Source of the DNA: Ignavibacteriaceae bacterium
Lineage (GTDB): Bacteria > Bacteroidota > Ignavibacteria > Ignavibacteriales > Ignavibacteriaceae
Assembly: GCA_019912505.1 (NCBI GenBank)
Contig: JAIOIM010000274.1
Span: forward strand, 1-5,063
DNA length: 5,063 nt
Direction of reading: 5' to 3'
In this document: in pieces, positions 1 through 5,063 of the stretch
Position numbering within the stretch: position 1 is the stretch's first letter
How the letters are laid out: each line of letters begins with the position of its first letter
Translations under genes and position numbers: made by a program
Notes under the pieces: generated by a model
Seen by the model: the letters and a program-made list of their open reading frames with translations, nothing else
The model's database searches: none
What the model was told of the DNA's origin: nothing

Positions 1-85
1 ATAATCTCAATCTTCTTCACTTCCGGCGTCTCGATACTTTTTCTCGCTGCAATATGACCGCTCTAACCATATAACAGCTTAGTGG

Positions 86-116
86 GTCGAAGCGTCAACC
101 AAAATGTCGAAAACAT
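86..116 (+). promoter_or_regulatory. Candidate activator-binding region (GTCGAA repeats and ATGT-N5-ACAT dyad)
   Basis: GTCGAA occurs at 86-91 and again at 106-111, exactly 20 bases (about two helical turns) apart. The second copy sits inside a 13-base imperfect palindrome, ATGT-N5-ACAT, at 104-116. If transcription starts near 187 from the sigma-54-like element, these sites lie about 75-100 bases upstream, a usual distance for sigma-54 activators. Assigning them to the regulator encoded downstream is inference. Motifs this short occur often by chance. Confidence 0.25.
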
Positions 117-126
117 ACCTCGCCCT

Positions 127-183
127 ACTGTAAAAAAGGAAAATAAAGTGTATTTTTATTTGGTACGGGTTTTTCTTTACAGT
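127..183. repeat. Spaced inverted repeat ACTGTAAA / TTTACAGT
   Basis: The arms at 127-134 and 176-183 are perfect 8-base reverse complements separated by 41 bases. The next few bases inward match only partly. The arms flank the A/T-rich stretch that carries the sigma-54-like element, and the right arm begins at its last base. This could be a pair of binding half-sites or a weak, long-looped structure. The loop is too long for a typical terminator. Confidence 0.4.
161..176 (+). promoter_or_regulatory. Sigma-54-like (-24/-12) promoter ahead of the kinase gene
   Basis: TGGTACG at 161-167, four bases, then TTTC at 172-175 followed by T matches the sigma-54 consensus TGGYACG-N4-TTGCW except at one position. 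That mismatch replaces the strongly conserved G of the -12 GC pair with T, which weakens the call. The GG-to-GC spacing is correct. A start near 187 would give a leader of about 17 bases before the ATG at 204. Self-activation by a sigma-54-dependent regulator is known for systems such as ZraSR, so the position fits. No good TTTG / TAnnTTTG housekeeping promoter was seen in this leader. Confidence 0.35.
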
Positions 184-203
184 AAAAACATCCATTAATT
201 TTA

Positions 204-2219
204 ATGTTAAAAAACTTTAAGAAATATATTATAAAGCCATCCATACTTGTTGCTGTTTTTGCGGTGCTTGCTTTGATGGTTATTGTGTCCGGGTATATTG
301 AGTACAAACAAAGCAGGGAAGAGTTGTTCTTGCTAATGAAAGAACAGGCTCACTCGCTTCTTGAAGTTACACTTGAGTCATCCCGTAATGTTATCTCGGC
401 AAGCGAGTCGGTTGAGGAAGAACTGCAGCAGCGCGTTTTAGACAATGCCGCTTTTATTAAATACCTCTACGACAACAACAAACTAACCGATGAGTTGCTA
501 AATAAAATTGCCGAGGAAAAAGGACTTCACAGAATTTTAGTCTTTAATAAAACAGGACAAAAAATATTCACATCGCAACAGGGCATGGGGCATATGTATG
601 GGCAGATGCGGCAGATTGAGCGCGATATAGAGCCAATATTAAGAGGCGAAAAAGATACTGTAGTAATAGGGCTTAAAAGCAACCGTTTTGCTACCCGGAC
701 AATTTACGCCGCGGCGCTATCTGCAAAAAACAACAGTGCAATAGTTATTAATTTGGACGCCGCAAGACTCCGCTCATTAAATAAAGAAAATAACTTTTCA
801 ACACTCATAAAAAACATAACAGAAAAACCGGGAGTTGTATTTTTTGCGGTTGAAGATAAAAAAGGTATTATAGTTTCATCGCCCGATTCTTTAATAATTT
901 CGGAATACAACGGTCCGCCGGTTGAAAACGGGAAACAAGATTCTATTGTAACCAGAATAACAAAAATAAATGGGGTTGATGTTTTAGAGGCAATGCACAC
1001 ATTTTTTTACAACGGCAATGATGAAGGGCTTTTGCGTATTGGTTTGTCGCTGGAACCGTTAAACAACATTACCGGCGCCGCATTACAAAGGGGAATTATA
1101 AACGCAATAATTTTACTGTTTGCTGGGTTTGTAATTTTTTCGCTGATGTTTGTAAGGCAAAATTATTCCTTACTAAAAAAACAATACACAGCGGTTGAAA
1201 CTTTTTCGTCCGGCATTATTCAAACAGTGAGTGATGCCATTATTGTTTACGATGATAAAAACGGCATCCATATTTTTAACGATGCAGCATCAAAACTATT
1301 TAAAAAAAGTATTGCTGATGTAAAAGGAGAGGGGATAAAGCTTCTTTTTGATGACAATAATTGTAAGGCACTAGAATCGGATTCGACAATGGAAAGAATA
1401 GTCTGCCGGATTGATAACAACACTAAACATCTTCTTATTTCCACGAGTAATTATAAAGACGAAGAAAATATTCTTCATCATATACTTGCAATAAAAGATT
1501 TAACCGCCATGCAAAACCTTGAAGAACAATTAAAACGTAGGGAACGATTAAGTGCTATGGGCGAACTTGCTTCGGGCGTAGCACACGAGATAAGAAACCC
1601 GCTTAACGCAATTGGTACGATAATTCAGCAGCTTGATAAGGACTTTAAACCTGTTGATGATGCGGAGGAATATCATTCACTCGCAAAAATTGTTCAAAAA
1701 GAAATAAAAAGAATAAACGAAACAGTAACCGGATTTTTGCGCTTTTCAAAACCGGCGGCTAAAAATACATCCCGTTTTTATATAAGCGAGTTATTTGATC
1801 AAATAAAAAAACAGTACGCCGCCCATTTAAGCGACAACAACATTAATCTCGAAATCAGCAATTCATTCTATGAAGAAGTTGTGTGGGATAAAAACCAGGT
1901 TCTTCAATGTTTAATAAATCTAATCCAAAATTCTGTTGAAGCGCTTGAAAATAATGGGCACATAAAAATTACCGCGCGCGCTGCCGAGGGTAAAGAGGGA
2001 TTTATTGAAATTAATATTGAAGACGGCGGAACCGGAATTTCGGAAGCGATACAGCAAAAAATATTTAATCTTTATTTTACAACAAAAGCAAAAGGCACAG
2101 GAATCGGGCTGCCGTTAGTTCAAAAAATAATTGATGAGCACGGCGGTATAATTTTTATGAGCAGCGTTCCGGGCAAAACTGTTTTTTCAATTCAACTGCC
2201 TAAAGAAACAAAAGTATAA
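204..2219 (+). CDS. Membrane sensor histidine kinase with PAS domain (NtrB/ZraS/AtoS-like)
   Basis: This 671-residue kinase should sense a signal outside the membrane and phosphorylate the response regulator encoded next door. Residues 1-11 are short and basic. Membrane helices lie at about 12-32 and 297-317 and bracket an extracytoplasmic domain of about 265 residues, probably Cache-like. A PAS domain follows at about 333-435, with no obvious HAMP domain between it and the second helix. The phosphoacceptor motif is ASGVAHEIRNPLNAI with His461, followed by the FSKP motif (514-517) seen in NtrB/ZraS-type kinases. The ATPase domain has an N-box (NLIQNSVEAL, Asn576), a G1 box DGGTGI (607-612) and a G2 box GTGIGL (631-636). 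All catalytic elements look intact. ATG 204 is the first start after an in-frame stop at 195-197, and there is no Shine-Dalgarno sequence. The extracytoplasmic domain carries a Met/His-rich patch at 127-135. The ligand is unknown. Confidence 0.95.
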   Translation: MLKNFKKYIIKPSILVAVFAVLALMVIVSGYIEYKQSREELFLLMKEQAHSLLEVTLESSRNVISASESVEEELQQRVLDNAAFIKYLYDNNKLTDELLNKIAEEKGLHRILVFNKTGQKIFTSQQGMGHMYGQMRQIERDIEPILRGEKDTVVIGLKSNRFATRTIYAAALSAKNNSAIVINLDAARLRSLNKENNFSTLIKNITEKPGVVFFAVEDKKGIIVSSPDSLIISEYNGPPVENGKQDSIVTRITKINGVDVLEAMHTFFYNGNDEGLLRIGLSLEPLNNITGAALQRGIINAIILLFAGFVIFSLMFVRQNYSLLKKQYTAVETFSSGIIQTVSDAIIVYDDKNGIHIFNDAASKLFKKSIADVKGEGIKLLFDDNNCKALESDSTMERIVCRIDNNTKHLLISTSNYKDEENILHHILAIKDLTAMQNLEEQLKRRERLSAMGELASGVAHEIRNPLNAIGTIIQQLDKDFKPVDDAEEYHSLAKIVQKEIKRINETVTGFLRFSKPAAKNTSRFYISELFDQIKKQYAAHLSDNNINLEISNSFYEEVVWDKNQVLQCLINLIQNSVEALENNGHIKITARAAEGKEGFIEINIEDGGTGISEAIQQKIFNLYFTTKAKGTGIGLPLVQKIIDEHGGIIFMSSVPGKTVFSIQLPKETKV

Positions 2220-2238
2220 AAACCAAAGAGTATAAAAA
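2213..2238 (+). repeat. 10-base direct repeat at the kinase/regulator junction
   Basis: AGTATAAAAA occurs at 2213-2222, covering the kinase stop codon, and again at 2229-2238, ending just before the regulator ATG. The 16-base period looks like a small tandem duplication that created the A-rich leader of the second gene. It may help ribosomes initiate on the second gene, but this is inference. Confidence 0.5.
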
Positions 2239-3606
2239 ATGAAAGATATTTCAGTATTAATTATTGATGATGAAGAATCACAGGTGGAATCGATAAAAGG
2301 TTTTTTAAAACGCCGAAACTATAATGTTTATACAGCCTTTAACGGGGCAGACGGCTTAAAGATTATTACCGAGAATACTATTGATGTTGTTCTTACGGAT
2401 TTTAGAATGCCGGGCTTGAGCGGTCTTGAGGTATTAAAGAAAGTTAAAGAAATTAATCCTGATATTGATGTGGTTGTAATAACTGCTTATGGAAGCGTTC
2501 AGGACGCTGTGGATATAATGAAAACCGGAGCGTATGATTATTTGACAAAGCCGATAGATTTAGACGACCTTGAATCGTTGCTTGAAAGAATAAAAGAAAA
2601 AAGAGCGTTAGTCTCCGAAAATAAATTATTAAAAGAACAGTTGATGGAGCGTTTCAAATTCGATTCCATCATCTATCAAAGCAAAGAGATGGAAGAAGCG
2701 CTTAACACCGCAGCGCGTGTTGCAAACAGTAAAGCAAACGTGCTTGTTCGCGGCGAGAGCGGCACGGGAAAAGAATTAGTTGCAAGGGCTATTCATTATT
2801 CCAGCAGCAGAAAAGATAAGCCGTTTATCACCGTAAACATCGCTGCGCTATCGGAAAGTCTTTTGGAAAGCGAGTTGTTCGGACATGAAAAAGGCTCGTT
2901 TACAGGGGCTATTAATCAGCGGATAGGTAAGTTTGAAATGGCAAACAGCGGCACTCTTTTTATTGATGAAGTAGGGGAGATACCGCTTCCGCTGCAAGTA
3001 AAACTTTTGCGCGTTATTCAGTTTGGCGAAATTGAAAGGGTCGGCAGTCAAAATACCATCAGCATTGATGTGCGGATAATAGGCGCAACACATCGCAATC
3101 TCGAAGAGATGATAGCGCAAAATTTATACAGGGAAGATTTATACTACAGGCTGAATGTAGTGCCTATCTGGATTGCCCCGATACGCAAAAGGAAAATAGA
3201 TATTCCATTACTCGTTGACCACTTCATAATAAAATATGGCGAAGCCAACAAAAAGGAAGTAAAAGGAATTACAAAAGAAGCGCTTGATAAAATTATTAAA
3301 TACGATTTCCCTGGGAATATTAGGGAACTTGAAAATATAATTGAGCGGGGGATAGTTCTTTGCCGGAGCGAGTATTTAACAACAAAAGATCTGCCTTCAA
3401 ACATAGGAAGCGTTTCAGAAAAATCTATTCTCGACCCGCTTAACCTCGACAACAGCTACATAGAAAAAATGAAATCATTCGAAATAGAAATGTTAAACGA
3501 AGCATTGAAGCAGAACAAAGGCAACCAAAGCGCCTCGGCAAGGATGCTCGGTATTTCGGAAAGACATTTTCGTTCCAGACTTGAAAGACTTGGTTTGAAA
3601 AAGTAA
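2239..3606 (+). CDS. Sigma-54-dependent response regulator (NtrC/ZraR/AtoC-like)
   Basis: This 455-residue protein is a full-length NtrC-family activator. The receiver domain (about 1-120) has acidic Asp10/Asp11, phosphoacceptor Asp54, Thr82 and Lys104. The AAA+ domain (about 143-375) has Walker A GESGTGKE (172-179), the sigma-54 contact loop GSFTGA (219-224; GAFTGA is the commonest form), Walker B GTLFIDE with Asp243/Glu244, the sensor I stretch IIGATHRNL, arginines Arg298 and Arg304 in the finger region, and sensor II FPGNIREL (357-364). A Fis-type helix-turn-helix occupies about 413-455. Once phosphorylated, the protein should form a ring and drive ATP-dependent opening of sigma-54 promoters. 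It starts 19 bases after the kinase stop, so the two genes form one operon and a cognate pair. The leader is A-rich with only a weak AAAGAG (2225-2230) as a possible ribosome site. Target genes are unknown and could include its own operon. Confidence 0.97.
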   Translation: MKDISVLIIDDEESQVESIKGFLKRRNYNVYTAFNGADGLKIITENTIDVVLTDFRMPGLSGLEVLKKVKEINPDIDVVVITAYGSVQDAVDIMKTGAYDYLTKPIDLDDLESLLERIKEKRALVSENKLLKEQLMERFKFDSIIYQSKEMEEALNTAARVANSKANVLVRGESGTGKELVARAIHYSSSRKDKPFITVNIAALSESLLESELFGHEKGSFTGAINQRIGKFEMANSGTLFIDEVGEIPLPLQVKLLRVIQFGEIERVGSQNTISIDVRIIGATHRNLEEMIAQNLYREDLYYRLNVVPIWIAPIRKRKIDIPLLVDHFIIKYGEANKKEVKGITKEALDKIIKYDFPGNIRELENIIERGIVLCRSEYLTTKDLPSNIGSVSEKSILDPLNLDNSYIEKMKSFEIEMLNEALKQNKGNQSASARMLGISERHFRSRLERLGLKK

Positions 3607-3611
3607 TTTTT

Positions 3612-3839
3612 TTAATTGAGACTATCTAAATCAGCGAGGTCCTGATTTCTTCCGGAGGCTATTTTGTTTTTTTTCAGACTATCTAAATCTAAAAAATTAA
3701 TTTCTATTGTTTCTAAAGACAGAGCAATTCGTTTATCATAACAATCGTCAAACTCAATACCGCTTACTCCGGTTAATACGTCAATTCTATTTGGAGGAAA
3801 CCCTAGTTGGATAACTATATCCGAGAGGTATTTAGCTTT
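3612..3839 (-). pseudogene. C-terminal remnant of a nucleotidyltransferase-like protein (AbiEii/DUF6036-type)
   Basis: Reading leftward, an open frame of 75 codons runs from just after an in-frame stop at 3840-3842 to a TAA at 3612-3614. It contains QLGFPPNRIDVLTGVSGIEF, then INFLDLDSLKKNKIASGR and QDLADLDSL. From memory this matches the C-terminal half of small nucleotidyltransferase-like proteins of about 140-150 residues, which end in a K-K-ASGR-QDL-DL-L pattern and are often encoded next to a small partner gene. The N-terminal half, which should hold the GG-Y and D-D catalytic residues, is absent. No ATG, GTG or TTG occurs in frame between the upstream stop and the conserved core. The frame overlaps the end of the upstream small gene by 8 bases, so a deletion probably joined them. 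The product is expected to be inactive or not made. The family call is from recollection of motifs, not a search. Confidence 0.7.
3619..3689. repeat. 14-base direct repeat inside the nucleotidyltransferase remnant
   Basis: AGACTATCTAAATC is present at 3619-3632 and again at 3676-3689, a period of 57 bases (19 codons). On the minus strand both copies encode DLDSL, once before KKNKIASGR and once at the extreme C terminus. The family itself tends to have two DLxxL motifs here, so the protein repeat is expected. The exact nucleotide identity may reflect recent duplication, gene conversion or chance. Confidence 0.6.
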
Positions 3840-4020
3840 TTATTTTTCTAACTAAATTAAAAACTCTTTGAAATCCTGGTTCAGTACCATAATGCCAACG
3901 TATATATTCTTTTCTAATTTGTTCAAGGGCTTCAAGTCTTTTAATCATCGGCACAGTTTGCCAGTAATCAAAATCACTTTTTTGCTCGTGTAATTTTATT
4001 TTTTTTACTACTTTTTCCAT
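3832..4020 (-). CDS. Small conserved protein, likely partner of the nucleotidyltransferase gene
   Basis: This gene encodes 62 residues starting MEKVVKKIKLHEQ. It contains FDYWQTVPMIKRLEALEQIR followed by KEYIRWHYGTEPGFQRVFNL, and ends in a basic tail. I recognise this as a small conserved family commonly encoded just before a small nucleotidyltransferase-like protein in environmental bacteria. That makes it a possible antitoxin or adaptor, but its biochemical role is not established to my knowledge. It is highly charged, with no signal peptide or membrane segment, so it is probably cytoplasmic. The frame could be extended to an ATG at 4063-4065 (77 residues). I prefer the start at 4020 because the family begins near the KIKLHEQ motif and because the predicted promoter (4049-4079) overlaps the longer start. 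The downstream partner is truncated, leaving this gene orphaned. There is no clear ribosome site. Confidence 0.75.
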   Translation of the reverse strand: MEKVVKKIKLHEQKSDFDYWQTVPMIKRLEALEQIRKEYIRWHYGTEPGFQRVFNLVRKIKS

Positions 4021-4048
4021 ATCGTTTATAGCTGCGAATAATTTTATG

Positions 4049-4079
4049 CAAATATAGGTTTTCAAAAGAAGATGTCAAA
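4049..4079 (-). promoter_or_regulatory. Bacteroidota-type promoter for the small cassette
   Basis: On the minus strand TTTG at 4079-4076 is followed after 19 bases by TATATTTG at 4056-4049. This matches the Bacteroidota primary-sigma consensus TTTG-N17-23-TAnnTTTG. The same bases also read as TTGACA-N16-TATATT, a good sigma-70-type promoter. An 11-base A tract on the plus strand (4077-4087, T on the transcribed-sense strand) lies at and above the -33 element and could act like an UP element. Transcription would begin near 4042-4044, about 22 bases before the ATG at 4020. Confidence 0.6.
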
Positions 4080-4087
4080 AAAAAAAA

Positions 4088-5063
4088 TTATACTACTGCC
4101 GCGCTTTTTAATTCTTCTAATTCTATCCCGAAAAGTTTTATTACCTGTTTACTGAACTTTAACATAAAGTTTAATTCTTTTTCGGGCGACTCGAAAACAT
4201 TTGTAATTACAAGTTTCAAAACATCTTTTTGCTGGCTGAATTTTATCTTCTCTTTATATTCATCCAAAATAAAACGCATAAGCTCTACAAACCTGGTTTG
4301 GTAGTAATCTTCTTTCTGCCCGCGCGGCAGTATTACAAAAATATTTTTACGCTGAAATATTATTCTTTCAAACAGCGCAAAAGACGAGTAATATTTTAAT
4401 GCGGACGTCAGCATCAATCGCTTTACAAGCTGCGGCATTGTGCCGTATCGGTCGCACATTTCTTCTTCAAGTTCATCAAGCTCAACAAGTGTTTTTATAG
4501 AATATAGCGCAGTGTAAAAGTTTAACCTGTCCATTTGTTCCGGCATAAATGTAGCCGGAATGCCGATATCGAAATATGTATCGATAGTGGGGTTAGTTCG
4601 GTCTTCAGGTTTTGGCAGACTCTTAAACACCTCTTTAAATTCATTGTACTTCAAATCTTCAACGGCTTCGTTTATCATCTTAACATACAAATCGAAACCG
4701 ACATCATTTATAAAACCAGATTGCTCGGCACCAAGTAAATTACCCGCGCCACGTATTTCGAGATCGCGCATTGAAAGATTGAAGCCGGCGCCGATATCCG
4801 TAAACTCCTCAATTGCCTGCAGTCGGCGCAATGCCTTTTTATTTATACCGCTCAGTGAAGGAACAATAAAATATGCAAAAGCTTGTTTGTTGGAACGCCC
4901 CACTCTTCCTCTAAGTTGATGAAGTTCCGCCAGACCGAACCGATCAGCACGGTTAACAATTATTGTATTAACACTTGGAATATCGATACCAGATTCTATA
5001 ATTTTTGTTGAGAGTAAAACATTGTATTCTCTATTTAAAAATCCATGAATAACATTTTCTAAT
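4088..5063 (-). CDS. mfd: Transcription-repair coupling factor Mfd, C-terminal part (cut by window edge)
   Basis: The reading frame enters from the right edge (first full codon at 5062-5060) and runs 324 codons to a TAA at 4088-4090. Mfd is a DNA translocase that removes RNA polymerase stalled at lesions and recruits UvrA for nucleotide excision repair. This piece carries helicase motif V (LLSTKIIESGIDIPSVNTI, partial residues 16-34) and motif VI (QLRGRVGRS, 49-57). The TRG region follows at about 77-116, with LRRLQAIEEF and DLEIRGAGNLLGAEQSGF. The C-terminal D7 domain runs from about residue 161, with IPATFMPEQMDRLNFY. The D7 domain separates it from RecG, which shares the helicase motifs. 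Family members are about 1100 residues, so the N-terminal UvrB-like modules, the polymerase-interaction domain and the first translocase domain lie outside the window. There are no internal stops or shifts. The GTG at 4901-4903 is an internal Val of motif VI, not a start. Confidence 0.96.
   Translation of the reverse strand, partial: LENVIHGFLNREYNVLLSTKIIESGIDIPSVNTIIVNRADRFGLAELHQLRGRVGRSNKQAFAYFIVPSLSGINKKALRRLQAIEEFTDIGAGFNLSMRDLEIRGAGNLLGAEQSGFINDVGFDLYVKMINEAVEDLKYNEFKEVFKSLPKPEDRTNPTIDTYFDIGIPATFMPEQMDRLNFYTALYSIKTLVELDELEEEMCDRYGTMPQLVKRLMLTSALKYYSSFALFERIIFQRKNIFVILPRGQKEDYYQTRFVELMRFILDEYKEKIKFSQQKDVLKLVITNVFESPEKELNFMLKFSKQVIKLFGIELEELKSAAVV

Larger units (their letters stand above)
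1..203. other. Leader region with no supported gene
   Basis: No frame gives a convincing protein. On the plus strand a short frame is open from base 3 to a stop at 72-74. On the minus strand a frame is open from a stop at 63-65 down to the left edge, with a possible GTG start at 18-20. Either could be the tip of a neighbouring gene, but neither shows recognisable residues. Bases 1-120 look less A/T-rich than the rest of the leader, while 131-203 is very A/T-rich. The region holds the candidate control sites listed separately and must contain the promoter of the kinase/regulator operon. Confidence 0.6.

Noticed and set aside
1..62. Minus-strand open frame running off the left edge, possible GTG start at 18-20
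   Set aside because: Only six or seven codons would lie in the window from that start, with no ribosome site and no recognisable residues.
60..80. tRNA D-arm-like sequence on the minus strand (AAGCTGTTATATGGTTAGAGC)
   Set aside because: The GCT/AGC stem and GGTTAGAGC look tRNA-like, but the following bases form no anticodon stem, there is no T-arm GTTCRA motif, and no acceptor stem pairs.
56..100. Possible integron attC-like site (TCTAACC, ATAACAGC and partial inverted symmetry)
   Set aside because: The core does not fit GTTRRRY/RYYYAAC properly, the inner arms do not pair, and there is no integrase or cassette array nearby.
704..1000. 98-codon minus-strand frame inside the kinase gene
   Set aside because: It is antisense to the sensor domain of a well-supported kinase gene, with low-complexity composition and no promoter or ribosome site.
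2895..2912. GSFTGA instead of GAFTGA as a sign of a regulator that cannot activate sigma-54
   Set aside because: The Ala-to-Ser change leaves the FTGA core intact and GSFTGA occurs in functional family members. All other catalytic motifs are present.
4077..4093. Intrinsic terminator for mfd at the 10-11 base T tract after its stop
   Set aside because: The T tract is present on the sense strand, but no GC-rich hairpin precedes it. It is better explained as part of the promoter for the small cassette.
4560..4919. 119-codon plus-strand frame opposite mfd (and a 67-codon frame at 4535-4738)
   Set aside because: Both lie entirely antisense to highly conserved Mfd sequence and show no protein-like motifs, so they are shadows of the real gene.

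Overview
The window is AT-rich chromosomal DNA (roughly 60% A+T by eye). It most resembles the Bacteroidota/Ignavibacteriota side of the bacterial tree. The evidence is weak or absent Shine-Dalgarno sequences, A-rich leaders before start codons, a minus-strand promoter matching the Bacteroidota TTTG / TAnnTTTG pattern (4049-4079), and the character of the Mfd protein. This taxonomic reading is inference.

Layout. Positions 1-203 are a leader with no gene I can support, but with plausible control sites: a sigma-54-like -24/-12 element at 161-176, a small dyad and a repeated hexamer upstream, and a spaced inverted repeat. Positions 204-3606 (plus strand) hold a two-gene two-component operon. The first gene is a membrane sensor histidine kinase with a large extracytoplasmic sensor and a PAS domain. 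The second is a sigma-54-dependent response regulator with receiver, AAA+ and Fis-type HTH domains. Positions 3612-4020 (minus strand) hold a small accessory cassette: an apparently intact protein of about 62 residues, followed by the C-terminal half of a nucleotidyltransferase-like protein that has lost its N-terminal half and its start codon. From 4088 to the right edge (minus strand) lies the C-terminal 324 codons of mfd, the transcription-repair coupling factor.

How the genes work together. The kinase should phosphorylate Asp54 of the regulator, which then activates sigma-54 promoters. A sigma-54-like element directly ahead of the kinase suggests the operon may activate itself. The sensed signal and the target genes cannot be read from this window. 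The small cassette lies tail to tail with the regulator (5 bases between the stop codons) and downstream of mfd in the same orientation, with its own predicted promoter.

I see no clear evidence of a wholly new system. The most unusual part is the cassette at 3612-4020: a decayed nucleotidyltransferase gene beside an intact small partner. It looks like the remnant of a toxin-antitoxin-like pair whose enzyme half has been destroyed.
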